A stretch of DNA of 64,000 nucleotides, taken from NCBI GenBank assembly GCA_965116765.1, contig OZ220718.1, positions 2,294,001 to 2,358,000 on the forward strand, in the 5' to 3' direction. A model generated the notes under the pieces. That model ran no database searches, was not told where the DNA came from, and was given only the letters and a program-made list of their open reading frames with translations. Source of the DNA: JAJEEA01 sp965116765 (lineage in GTDB: Bacteria; Acidobacteriota; Vicinamibacteria; Vicinamibacterales; UBA8438). Of the stretch, positions 1 through 7,739 are shown piece after piece (the first letter of the stretch is position 1; the number at the start of each line of letters is the position of its first letter). The translations under genes and the position numbers were made by a program.

Positions 1-998
1 ATGCGCCCCTGCAGCTCCTCCTTCATGCCGGCGTGGGCGGCGACCAGCCGGCCCCGGTCCAGCTCGTAATGACTGGGCAGGCGCTTGATGAACGCCTTCA
101 CCCGTTCCCGGAACGCCTCGGGCTGCTGCTCCAGCTCGTCCATCGTGCGGTCGAGCCCGTGGGTGCGCTGCACGTCGTGTCCGCTCAGGGCCCGCGCCAG
201 CTTGGCGTCGTGGTTGCCGGGCGCGGCCAGGGCGCCGCCGTGCTCGACGGCGTCCATGACGAGCCGGAGCGTCTGCACACTCTCCGGTCCCCGGTCGACG
301 AGATCCCCCAGGAAGACCGGGCGGCGGCCGGCGGGGTGCTCCAGCGTGAATCGGCGGTCGACGCCGGCCTCGTCGTGCCGATCGACCCGGTAGTCGAGCT
401 TCTGCAGGAGATCCAGCAGCTCGTCGAAGCAGCCATGCACGTCGCCGATGATGTCGAACGGTCCGTCCAGGGCGCGCCGGTTGCAGTCGAGCGGCTGCCG
501 CTCGAGGGTGGCCTCCCGCAGCTCCTCCGGGGACGCGAGTCTGTGCCAGCGGCGTACGCGCTCCCGTCGGAGGCTCTTGAGGGAGCGTCTGACCGTCCGG
601 CAATGCCGCTGGATGACGTGCCGGGGCCTGGGGTGGGACCGTTGCTCGTTCTGCTGGAGGCAGGCGCGCTCGCCCGGATCGGCGATGATAGCCGTCAGGG
701 GGGCGTGGCAGTCCCAGGCGAGGTCGATGAAGCGCCGCCGGTCCTCGGGAACCAGGTTCGTCGCGTCGATCACGGCTTGGAGCTTCCGGCCCAGGCGCCG
801 GCGCGCGATCTCGCGCATCACGTCGAACGCGTCCGTGCTCGTCTGCCGGCTTCTGTCGTCGTCGGCAACGACGCTCCGGTAGTGGTCGGACGAGAGGATC
901 TCGGTGGCCCGGAAGTGCTTCCGGGCGAACGTCGTCTTCCCGGCCCCGGATGCGCCGATCATCAGAATCAGCCCCCAGTCGGGGATGGTCACCCGCAT
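1..998 (-). CDS. pnkp: Polynucleotide kinase-phosphatase Pnkp, 3' part cut by window edge
   Basis: This is the end-healing half of the bacterial Pnkp/Hen1 RNA repair system. It phosphorylates 5'-OH ends and removes 2',3'-cyclic or 3'-phosphates from cleaved RNA; full-length family members end in a ligase-adenylyltransferase domain. The 332 codons seen hold a P-loop kinase (GASGAGKTT, residues 15-23) and the start of a binuclear metallophosphatase (GDVHG at about 185-189, GDLVDRGP, GNHD at about 261-264). The ligase domain would lie left of base 1. The ATG lies inside the end of hen1, the two genes sharing 10 bases, so translation is probably coupled. The frame is open throughout. Confidence 0.93.
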   Translation of the reverse strand, partial: MRVTIPDWGLILMIGASGAGKTTFARKHFRATEILSSDHYRSVVADDDRSRQTSTDAFDVMREIARRRLGRKLQAVIDATNLVPEDRRRFIDLAWDCHAPLTAIIADPGERACLQQNEQRSHPRPRHVIQRHCRTVRRSLKSLRRERVRRWHRLASPEELREATLERQPLDCNRRALDGPFDIIGDVHGCFDELLDLLQKLDYRVDRHDEAGVDRRFTLEHPAGRRPVFLGDLVDRGPESVQTLRLVMDAVEHGGALAAPGNHDAKLARALSGHDVQRTHGLDRTMDELEQQPEAFRERVKAFIKRLPSHYELDRGRLVAAHAGMKEELQGR

Positions 999-2362
999 CG
1001 TTCGAAGACTCCCGTCTGCGTCGGTTGGCCCCTGGTGTCGTCGGCTTCGCCGACGCCGCCGATGGTGACCGTGTAGCCGCGCCGCTCGGCGGCTCGCTCG
1101 GCCCACCGCCGGAACTCGGCGCGGGTCCATTCGAACCGGTGGTCCCGGTGCCGGAGCCCACCCCCTTCGAGGCCCGGGTAGAGCACGTTGTATTCCCGGT
1201 TCGGCGTCGTCACGAGGAGGATCGCGGGCCGGATTCTGCCGAGCACGACCTCTTCCAACGTGTCGAGCCGGTGCGGCTCGATGTGTTCGATCACCTCGAT
1301 CAGGGTGGCGGCCTCGTACCCTTCGAGGCGTTCGTCCCGGAAGGTGAGCGCGGTCTGGATCAGCTCGACTTCTCGATGGGGCCCCGCCTTCTTCTTCCGG
1401 ACCTTCCGGAGGCGGTGTTTCGCCATCTCGAGCGACCAGGCCGACGCGTCGGCGCCGGCCAGCTCCGTGAACTCCGGACGCTCGGCGAGCCGGCGCAGCA
1501 GCCTGCCCTCGCCGCAGCCCAGGTCGACGACCGATGCCGGCCCGAGGCGGGCGAGTGTCTCGACCGCCCAGTCCAGCCGCTCGTCGTGGAGCGTCGGGCG
1601 CTCCTTTCGCCGGGTTCCGGCGGGGTCCTCGGCGTTCTCCGGCTCCGCGTCCCGTCCGGCTTCGGCGTCGAGCTGGTTCGCAGCCTCGGCGGCGAGGGTG
1701 CGCCGGTGGCCCAGGTAGCGGCGGACGATGAGGTTCCGCTCCGGGTGGTCGTCCAGCCAGCCCCTGCCCCGCTTCATCAGCTTGTCGACTTCGGCGTCGC
1801 CGATGTAGTAGTGCTTCCGGTTGTCGGCCACCGGCATCAGCACGTAGATGTGCGCCAGCATGTCGGCGAGCGTCTTCGTCGCCCGTAGCGTGACGTTCCA
1901 GTACCGGCCCTTCCCCGACCCGCCGGCGCCGTCTTCGACCTCGGTCTCGTAGCCCAACGGCCTGAACAGGCGCTGCAGGAGCTCGTCCTGCCCCCGGCAG
2001 GGGACGGCGGCGACCCGGGCTTCGAGGGGAATCGGCGTCTCGGCCAGTTCGGGGCGGTCCCGGCACCTGCCGGCCAGGGCGCTGGCGTAGGTTCTCGACA
2101 TGGCCACCGACAGGAACGACGACGACACGTACGGGCGGTCGTTCACGTAGTCGTAGAGCACGGGGTTGGGTCCCCGCACGAGCCCGATGGGGTCGATGTC
2201 GAGCAGCAGCGCCGCCGTGCACCGCTCGTCGGTGGCTTCCGTGTAGAACACATGGGCCTTGCCCGCTCCGGTGTCGAAGGTCTGTGTCTTGTCCGGGTGC
2301 TTGTGCAGGAGGTAGCCCAGGTCGGTCGCGGGCTTGCGCGTGGTCGTGATCGTCAGCAGCAT
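989..2362 (-). CDS. hen1: Hen1, 3'-terminal RNA ribose 2'-O-methyltransferase
   Basis: Hen1 methylates the terminal ribose 2'-OH of broken RNA before Pnkp seals it, so the repaired junction cannot be cut again by ribotoxins. The 457 residues show the bacterial N-terminal Hen1 domain (about 1-245), an acidic linker, and a SAM methyltransferase (DLGCGEG at 280-286). The metal-binding residues of the family are visible as EVIEH (356-360) and H405/H408 in HRDHRFEWTR. It is first in a pnkp operon on the minus strand. The upstream region is shared with the divergent iron regulator. No strong ribosome binding site precedes the ATG. Confidence 0.95.
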   Translation of the reverse strand: MLLTITTTRKPATDLGYLLHKHPDKTQTFDTGAGKAHVFYTEATDERCTAALLLDIDPIGLVRGPNPVLYDYVNDRPYVSSSFLSVAMSRTYASALAGRCRDRPELAETPIPLEARVAAVPCRGQDELLQRLFRPLGYETEVEDGAGGSGKGRYWNVTLRATKTLADMLAHIYVLMPVADNRKHYYIGDAEVDKLMKRGRGWLDDHPERNLIVRRYLGHRRTLAAEAANQLDAEAGRDAEPENAEDPAGTRRKERPTLHDERLDWAVETLARLGPASVVDLGCGEGRLLRRLAERPEFTELAGADASAWSLEMAKHRLRKVRKKKAGPHREVELIQTALTFRDERLEGYEAATLIEVIEHIEPHRLDTLEEVVLGRIRPAILLVTTPNREYNVLYPGLEGGGLRHRDHRFEWTRAEFRRWAERAAERRGYTVTIGGVGEADDTRGQPTQTGVFERCG

Positions 2363-2552
2363 GGTGCATTCTCGGCGGCCGGTCGCCGGCGTGCGGTCGA
2401 TGTTCGGGCCGAGAGGAGGCCACCGTACGGCTCGACGCCCTTGATCGGCTTGATGTCTGTCACGTTACGTCTCCACACGAAATTCTCGCATATTCCGCCG
2501 GAGCTCGTGTGGCTCTCGAGCAGGAGTCACGAGGGCGGAGAGCCGGTTTTTG

Positions 2553-2589
2553 ATGACAGCTAAGACGATTTTTTGTATACTCAAAAACC
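2553..2589 (+). promoter_or_regulatory. Sigma-70-like promoter of a leaderless dtxR-feoA transcript
   Basis: ATGACA (2553-2558, five of six matches to TTGACA) lies 17 bases before TATACT (2576-2581, five of six matches to TATAAT). The expected start of transcription falls at or next to the ATG at 2590, and there is no Shine-Dalgarno sequence. The mRNA is therefore probably leaderless. Confidence 0.65.
2570..2587. promoter_or_regulatory. Candidate metalloregulator operator overlapping the -10 box
   Basis: TTTTTGTATACTCAAAAA is an 18-bp imperfect palindrome (14 of 18 positions symmetric) of the AT-rich kind bound by DtxR/MntR regulators, and it covers the -10 box. A perfect 9-bp inverted pair, GGTTTTTGA (2545-2553) and TCAAAAACC (2581-2589), brackets the promoter. 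Binding by the product of the next gene (autoregulation) is inference. Confidence 0.45.
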
Positions 2590-3633
2590 ATGACCGACCC
2601 GGTCCTGGCCCTCCTCGTCTTCGCGGTGCTCGCGGCCGCCGCCGTGGGGCTCTTCTGGCCCGCCGGCGGCCTCGTCGGCCGCATTCGCCGCTTCACCGAC
2701 CTCGACGAGCGCGTCCGGCTCGAGGACGCCATCAAGCACATCTACCGGTGCCAGCGGACGCGCCAGCGCTGCTCGCTCGACAGCCTCGCGGGGCGGCTGG
2801 GCGTGTCGCGGGCGCGCGCCGCGACGCTGATCTCGCGGCTCGCCGAGCTGCGGCTGGTGCGGACCCCGGGCACGGGCCCCGTCCTGACCCCGGACGGCGA
2901 GCGCTCGGCCGTGCAGATCGTGCGCACCCACCGCATGTGGGAGCGCTATCTCGCCGACCGCACCGGGGTGCCGGCCGGCGAGTGGCACGCCGAGGCGGAG
3001 CGGATGGAGCACACCCTGTCGGCGGCGCAGGTCGACGCCCTCGACGCCCGCCTCGGGCATCCCGTGTGGGACCCGCACGGCGACCCGATTCCGACCCCGG
3101 CCGGGGAGATGCCGCCGGACCCCGGCTTCGACCTGCCCGGGGCGGAGCCCGGACGGACGGTCGAGGTGCTGCACCTCGAGGACGAGCCGCGCGAGATCTA
3201 CGACGCCCTCCTCGAGAGCGGGCTGTCGCTGGGGGCCCGCCTGGAGATTCTCGAACGCACCGACCGCACCGTCCGCCTGCGCTCGCACGGCCGCACCTGG
3301 GACCTCGACCCGGTGACCGCGGCGAACGTCACCGTCCGCTACCTGGCCGAGGACGAGGCGGCCGACACCACCCAGACCACCCTGCTCGACGCCGCGCCGG
3401 GACGGACGGTGCGGGTCGCGAGCATCTCGCGCGCCTGTCAGGGGGCGCAGCGCCGCCGCCTGCTCGACCTGGGGCTGGTGCCGGGCACCGCGGTGACCCC
3501 CGAGCTGACGAGCGCGGCCGGCGACCCCGTCGCATATCGCATCCGGGGCGCCCTGATCGCGCTTCGACGCACGCAGGCCGGGCTGATATGGATCGAGCCG
3601 CCGGACGCCGCGGCGCCGCAGGAGGCGGTCTGA
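2590..3633 (+). CDS. Membrane-anchored DtxR-family regulator fused to two FeoA domains
   Basis: The 347-residue protein joins an N-terminal transmembrane segment (about 3-25), a DtxR-type winged helix (about 45-105, with the typical RLGVSRARAATLISRLAELRL pattern, 19 to 21 residues long), a dimerisation/metal region (about 110-165) and two SH3-like FeoA domains (about 188-265 and 268-342). FeoA is the small partner of the ferrous iron permease FeoB, whose gene follows. The protein probably both senses Fe2+ or Mn2+ for transcription and supplies FeoA function. The membrane anchor on a DtxR-type regulator is unusual. Its stop codon overlaps a following ATG (TGATG at 3631-3635), but that ATG opens only a duplication-made mini-ORF. 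Confidence 0.85.
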   Translation: MTDPVLALLVFAVLAAAAVGLFWPAGGLVGRIRRFTDLDERVRLEDAIKHIYRCQRTRQRCSLDSLAGRLGVSRARAATLISRLAELRLVRTPGTGPVLTPDGERSAVQIVRTHRMWERYLADRTGVPAGEWHAEAERMEHTLSAAQVDALDARLGHPVWDPHGDPIPTPAGEMPPDPGFDLPGAEPGRTVEVLHLEDEPREIYDALLESGLSLGARLEILERTDRTVRLRSHGRTWDLDPVTAANVTVRYLAEDEAADTTQTTLLDAAPGRTVRVASISRACQGAQRRRLLDLGLVPGTAVTPELTSAAGDPVAYRIRGALIALRRTQAGLIWIEPPDAAAPQEAV

Positions 3634-3840
3634 TGGCGAACGGCGGTTCGGGGGGACTTCTGCCCCGGCTCGGGGGATGCGCGGAGCACCGGGCCGACAG
3701 CCTGGTGCTGATCCGGATCGAGCCGCCGGACGTGGCGGCACCGCAGGAGGCAGTCTGATGGCGAACGGCGGCTCGGGGGGACTTCTGCCCCGGCTCGGGG
3801 GATGCGCGGAGCACCGGGCCGACAACCTGGTCCGGCTGGG
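3591..3840 (+). repeat. 125-bp tandem duplication of the feoA/feoB junction
   Basis: Copy 1 (3591-3715) and copy 2 (3716-3840) are nearly identical. Each carries the last codons of the upstream gene, the TGATG overlap and the first codons of FeoB. They differ by scattered substitutions such as GCGGTC versus GCAGTC. The true feoB continues only from copy 2. Confidence 0.9.
3633..3758 (+). CDS. 41-codon mini-ORF made by the junction duplication
   Basis: It begins like FeoB (MANGGSGGLLPRLGG) and ends like the FeoA domain (IEPPDVAAPQEAV). It opens with a TGATG overlap to the regulator and closes with a TGATG overlap to feoB. The chain of overlaps could keep ribosomes running from regulator to permease. 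It has no independent function that I can see and may simply be a by-product of the duplication. Confidence 0.35.
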   Translation: MANGGSGGLLPRLGGCAEHRADSLVLIRIEPPDVAAPQEAV

Positions 3841-6028
3841 GCTGAGCCCCGACCGATGGGACGTGCTCGTCGCCCTCGCCGGCAATCCCAACGTCGGCAA
3901 GAGCACCGTCTTCAACGCCCTCACCGGCCTGCGGCAGCACACCGGCAACTGGCCGGGCAAGACCATCGTCCGCGCCGAGGGCGCGTTCGCCCACCGCGGC
4001 TCGCGCATCAAGCTCGTCGACCTGCCGGGCACCTATTCGCTGCAGGCGGGGAGCGCCGACGAGGAGGTGGCGCGCGACTTCCTGCTCTTCGGGCGCCCCG
4101 ACGTCACCGTGGTGGTGGTCGACGCCACCCGCCTCGAGCGCAACCTGCACCTCGTCCTGCAGATACTGGGCATCACCGACCGGGTGGTGGTGTTCCTGAA
4201 CCTGATGGACGAGGCTCGCCGGCACGGCGTCGCCGTCGACGCGGGCCGGCTCGCGAACGAGCTGGGGGTGCCGGTGGTCGCCGGCGCGGCCCGGAACCGG
4301 GTGGGCATCGACGCGCTGATCGACGCCGCCCACCGGGTTGCGAGGGGCGAGGTCCGCACCGCCCCGTTCCGGCTGGTCAGGCACGCGCCGGCCGTCGAGC
4401 AGGCGGTGGCCGCGCTGTCGGAGACGGTCGATGCAGCGTTCCCGAGGGTGGCGAACAGCCGCTGGGTGGCCGAGCGCCTGTTGAACGCGGACGACGCGGT
4501 GGTGGCCGCGGTGCGCTCGGGCGAGCTGGGTCAGGCCGGTGCCGACGTCAACGGCGCGGCAAACGCCGAGCATGGTGCGGACGCCAACGGCGGCGTGGAC
4601 CCGCCGGTCCCCGAGGCGGCCCGCGAGCAGGTGCTGCAGAAGGCCCGGCAGCTCCAGTGGGACCTGCCCCCCGACTTCCACGACACCGTAACGGAGCGGA
4701 CCTACCACGCCGCCCAGCGCATCGCCGAGGGCGCGATGCGCCGCGGTCTCGGGCGGGCCGGCTTCGACCTCGACCGGCGGCTCGACGGGCTCCTGACGAG
4801 CCGGTGGCTCGGGTTCCCGCTGATGCTGGCCATCCTCGCGGTGGTCTTCTGGCTGACCATCGAGGGGGCGAACGTGCCGTCGAGCATGCTCGCGGCCCTG
4901 CTGATCGACACCGTCCATCCGTGGCTGACCGGCGCCGGCGAGGCGCTCGGCATGCCCTGGTGGCTCAGCGGCTTCCTCTTCGACGGCATCTACCTCGCCA
5001 CCGCGTGGGTCATCGCGGTCATGCTGCCGCCGATGGCCATCTTCTTTCCGCTGTTCACCCTGCTCGAGGACTTCGGCTACCTGCCCCGCGTCGCGTTCAA
5101 CCTCGACTCGCTGTTCCGCCGCGCCGGCGCCCACGGCAAGCAGGCGCTGACGATGTGCATGGGCTTCGGGTGCAACGCGGCGGGGGTGGTGTCGACCCGC
5201 ATCATCGACAGCCCCCGCGAGCGGCTCATCGCCATCATCACCAACAACTTCTCGCTGTGCAACGGGCGCTGGCCGACGCAGATCCTCGTCGCGTCCATCT
5301 TCATCGGGGCCCTCGCGCCGGCCCACCTCGCGGGGCTCGTGTCGGCCGCGGCGGTGGTGGGCATTGCGGTGCTCGGCATCGTGATGATGCTCGCCGCCTC
5401 GTGGCTGCTCTCGCGCACGGTGCTGCGGGGCGAGGCCACGAGCTTCAGCCTCGAGCTGCCGCCGTACCGACCGCCCCGCGTGCTGCAGACCCTCTATACG
5501 TCGGTGATCGACCGCACCCTCATCGTCCTCTGGCGCGCGGTGCTGTTCGCGGTGCCGGCCGGCGCGGTCATCTGGCTCATCTCGAACGTCACCCTCGGCG
5601 ACGCGAGCCTCGCCGCCCACTCGGTCGAGTGGCTCGACGGGCCGGGCCTTCTCATCGGGCTGAACGGCGTGATCCTGCTCGCCTACATCGTCGCCATCCC
5701 CGCCAACGAGATCGTCATCCCGACGGTGCTGATGCTGACGGTGCTGACCGCGAACGTGGCGGGGGCGGGTCAGGGGGCGGGGGTGATGTTCGAGCTCGAC
5801 AGCACGGAAGCCACCGGCGACCTGCTGCGGGCGGGGGGCTGGACGCTGCTCACGGCGGTGAACCTCATGCTGTTCAGCCTGCTGCACAACCCGTGCTCGA
5901 CGACCATCTACACCATCTACAAGGAGACACGCAGCGCCCGCTGGACCACCGTGGCGGCCCTGCTGCCGGTGGCCATGGGGGTCACGGTGTGCTTCCTGCT
6001 GACCCAGGTGTGGCGCCTGCTCGCGTGA
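3758..6028 (+). CDS. feoB: FeoB, ferrous iron permease with G-protein domain
   Basis: FeoB is the inner-membrane Fe2+ uptake channel gated by a cytosolic GTPase. The 756-residue product has the G1 motif AGNPNVGKST (41-50), G3 DLPGTYS, an NLMDE G4 motif, a helical insertion domain, and a membrane half from about residue 350 with the two Gate repeats, including the conserved Cys in MGFGCN and the late HNPCSTT segment. I start it at 3758 because GGAGG sits about 8 bases upstream and it overlaps the previous stop. It is in an operon with the DtxR-FeoA regulator. Both its start junction and its 3' end have been duplicated in the flanking DNA. Confidence 0.95.
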   Translation: MANGGSGGLLPRLGGCAEHRADNLVRLGLSPDRWDVLVALAGNPNVGKSTVFNALTGLRQHTGNWPGKTIVRAEGAFAHRGSRIKLVDLPGTYSLQAGSADEEVARDFLLFGRPDVTVVVVDATRLERNLHLVLQILGITDRVVVFLNLMDEARRHGVAVDAGRLANELGVPVVAGAARNRVGIDALIDAAHRVARGEVRTAPFRLVRHAPAVEQAVAALSETVDAAFPRVANSRWVAERLLNADDAVVAAVRSGELGQAGADVNGAANAEHGADANGGVDPPVPEAAREQVLQKARQLQWDLPPDFHDTVTERTYHAAQRIAEGAMRRGLGRAGFDLDRRLDGLLTSRWLGFPLMLAILAVVFWLTIEGANVPSSMLAALLIDTVHPWLTGAGEALGMPWWLSGFLFDGIYLATAWVIAVMLPPMAIFFPLFTLLEDFGYLPRVAFNLDSLFRRAGAHGKQALTMCMGFGCNAAGVVSTRIIDSPRERLIAIITNNFSLCNGRWPTQILVASIFIGALAPAHLAGLVSAAAVVGIAVLGIVMMLAASWLLSRTVLRGEATSFSLELPPYRPPRVLQTLYTSVIDRTLIVLWRAVLFAVPAGAVIWLISNVTLGDASLAAHSVEWLDGPGLLIGLNGVILLAYIVAIPANEIVIPTVLMLTVLTANVAGAGQGAGVMFELDSTEATGDLLRAGGWTLLTAVNLMLFSLLHNPCSTTIYTIYKETRSARWTTVAALLPVAMGVTVCFLLTQVWRLLA

Positions 6029-6261
6029 CCCCGCAGCCGACTGCGGGCCTTGCGCAGGCCCTTCATGCTGTTCAGCCTGCTGCACAAACCGTGCTCGACC
6101 ACCCTCTACACGATCTACCAGGAAACCCGCAGCACCCGCTGGACCACCGTGGCGGCGCTTCTTCCGGTGGCGATGGGCGTGACGGTCTGCTTCCTGCTGA
6201 CTCAGGTGTAGCGCCTGCTCGCGTGACCCCGCAGCCGATTGCGGGCCTTGCGCAGGCCCTT
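5867..6261 (+). repeat. 198-bp tandem duplication of the feoB 3' end
   Basis: Copy 1 (5867-6064) holds the last 53 codons of feoB and 36 bases beyond. Copy 2 (6065 to about 6261) repeats this with substitutions, one of which turns the last Trp codon (TGG) into TAG. The last 20 codons of the convergent protease gene lie inside copy 2, so the duplication spans a tail-to-tail gene boundary. Confidence 0.9.
6065..6211 (+). pseudogene. Duplicated feoB C-terminal fragment
   Basis: Forty-eight codons repeat the last transmembrane part of FeoB (MLFSLLHKPCSTT onwards) and stop early at TAG (6209-6211). There is no GTPase or Gate region. It is a by-product of the 198-bp duplication, not a gene. Confidence 0.85.
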
Positions 6262-6618
6262 GAGGAGTACGGCCGGAAGCTTCTTCAGCTGCTGCGTTCG
6301 CGGATCGACCTCGAAGCCGCCGGACTCGAGCGCCGTCACCCCGAGCAGAGGTTCGGCGTCGGCGTCGCCGAACACCAGCGTGCCGCCGACGATCTTGCCC
6401 ATGAACTCGAGGCGCCCGACCGTGGTGCCGAGCTCGATGGAGCTGCCGTCGGCCAGGACGTACTGCTCGCTGGCGAGGGGCTTCAGGCCGATGGCCTCCA
6501 GGTGGGGTCGCGGGACCAGGGAATCGAAGGCACCCGTGTCGACGAGGAAGCGGCCGGTCCACTGCCGCTCCGGATCCGCCGGGTTGCGGATCGTGACCAT
6601 CACGTGTGTCGCACCCAT
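6202..6618 (-). CDS. Retropepsin-like aspartic protease
   Basis: The 138-residue product is a single-domain clan AA protease half that would act as a homodimer. The catalytic motif is FLVDTGA with Asp27, followed by a flap-like region (VLADGSSIELGTTVG) and the ILLG-type motif seen here as PLLGVTAL. There is no signal peptide or membrane segment. The substrate is unknown. TAGAAT (6631-6626, minus strand) lies 7 bases before the ATG with no clear ribosome binding site, so it may be leaderless. Its C-terminal basic tail (KGLRKARNRLRGHASRRYT) runs into the duplicated feoB tail, and the same tail is also encoded antisense to feoB copy 1. The gene faces feoB tail to tail. Confidence 0.85.
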   Translation of the reverse strand: MGATHVMVTIRNPADPERQWTGRFLVDTGAFDSLVPRPHLEAIGLKPLASEQYVLADGSSIELGTTVGRLEFMGKIVGGTLVFGDADAEPLLGVTALESGGFEVDPRTQQLKKLPAVLLKGLRKARNRLRGHASRRYT

Positions 6619-6764
6619 ACCTTCGATTCTACTCGACGTCGGAGAGTGGCCGTGGCGACCGTGACCGTGATGTGATGTAGTACCACGAACTGGTCAATGG
6701 GATGTGGACCTGCCGCGCTGTTGATGAGCGGCGTCACGCCGCCCGGCGTGCTGTGGAGGGGACG

Positions 6765-7730
6765 ATGGCGAGACGAATCGACGTCAGGCCGTACGGAGCG
6801 CTGCTCGGTTTCCTCGTGCTTGCGGTGTCGTCGATCAGCCCCGGGCCGACCGCGGTGCTCGACGCCCAGGACCGCCCCCTGCGGGCGATGGTGCTGACGG
6901 GCCAGAACAACCACGGCTGGCAGGTGCTGAGCGAGCACTACCGGTCGATTCTCGAGGAGACCGGCCTGTTCGAAGTGGACGTCGTGACCAGCCCGCCGCG
7001 GGGGGCAGACATGAGCGGGTTCGCGCCCGCGTTCTCCGACTACGATGTCGTCGTCCTGGAGTACAACGGCGACATGTGGCCGGAACCGGTCCGCGAGTCG
7101 TTCGAGCGCTACATGCTGAACGGCGGCGGCCTCGTCTACGGCCACGCCGTCAACCACACGTTCGCGGACTGGCCCGAATTCAACGAGATGATCGGCTTCG
7201 GCGCGTGGGGCGGCCGCGACGAGCGGCACGGCCCCTACGTGAAGTACCGCAACGGCCGGCTGTTCCTCGACCACCAGCCGGGCCACGCCGGCGAGTGCGT
7301 CGACCCCCACGAGTATCCGGTCGTCACCCGCGAGCCCGACCATCCGATCATGCGCGGGCTGCCGCGGGTGTGGCTGCACGGCACCGACGAGCTGTACAGC
7401 AACCAGCGCGGCCCCGCGCAGAACCTGACGATCCTGGCCACCGCGTGGTCCGACCCCGCCCGCGAGGCGCACTGGGGGGTGCGGACCCACGGCACCGGCG
7501 ACGACGAGCCGATGGTGCACACCGTGCGCTACGGCCGGGGGCGTGTCGTCGGCACCGCGATGGGCCACGTCGACGGGGGTGCGGCACTCGGGTCGGGCCC
7601 CTGGCCGGCCATCGAGTGCGTCGGGTTCATCACCCTGATTCAGCGCGCGGCAGAGTGGGCGGCCACCGGCAACGTCACCCAGCCCGTGCCCGACGACTTT
7701 CCCACCGCGGCCGGCGTCAGCCTGCGGTAG
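6765..7730 (+). CDS. Secreted ThuA-like domain protein
   Basis: The 321-residue product has a signal peptide (about 1-37, ending near LDAQ) and a ThuA fold, a glutamine-amidotransferase-like domain found in bacterial carbohydrate-use genes and often in large glycosidases. Typical family features are VLTGQNNHGW at the first strand, DYDVVVLEYNGDMW, GGGLVYGHAVNHTFADW and a late GRGRVVGTAMGHVDGG. GGAGGGG lies 4-10 bases before the ATG at 6765, which favours that start over an upstream in-frame ATG at 6702. It is first in a run with the sulfatase and ABC genes; a role in handling sulfated or other polysaccharide is inference. Confidence 0.86.
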   Translation: MARRIDVRPYGALLGFLVLAVSSISPGPTAVLDAQDRPLRAMVLTGQNNHGWQVLSEHYRSILEETGLFEVDVVTSPPRGADMSGFAPAFSDYDVVVLEYNGDMWPEPVRESFERYMLNGGGLVYGHAVNHTFADWPEFNEMIGFGAWGGRDERHGPYVKYRNGRLFLDHQPGHAGECVDPHEYPVVTREPDHPIMRGLPRVWLHGTDELYSNQRGPAQNLTILATAWSDPAREAHWGVRTHGTGDDEPMVHTVRYGRGRVVGTAMGHVDGGAALGSGPWPAIECVGFITLIQRAAEWAATGNVTQPVPDDFPTAAGVSLR

Positions 7731-7739
7731 CAATAGACC

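Noticed and set aside
2581..4032. 483-codon antisense frame over the DtxR-FeoA gene
   Set aside because: Shadow frame without domains; the plus-strand genes are unambiguous.
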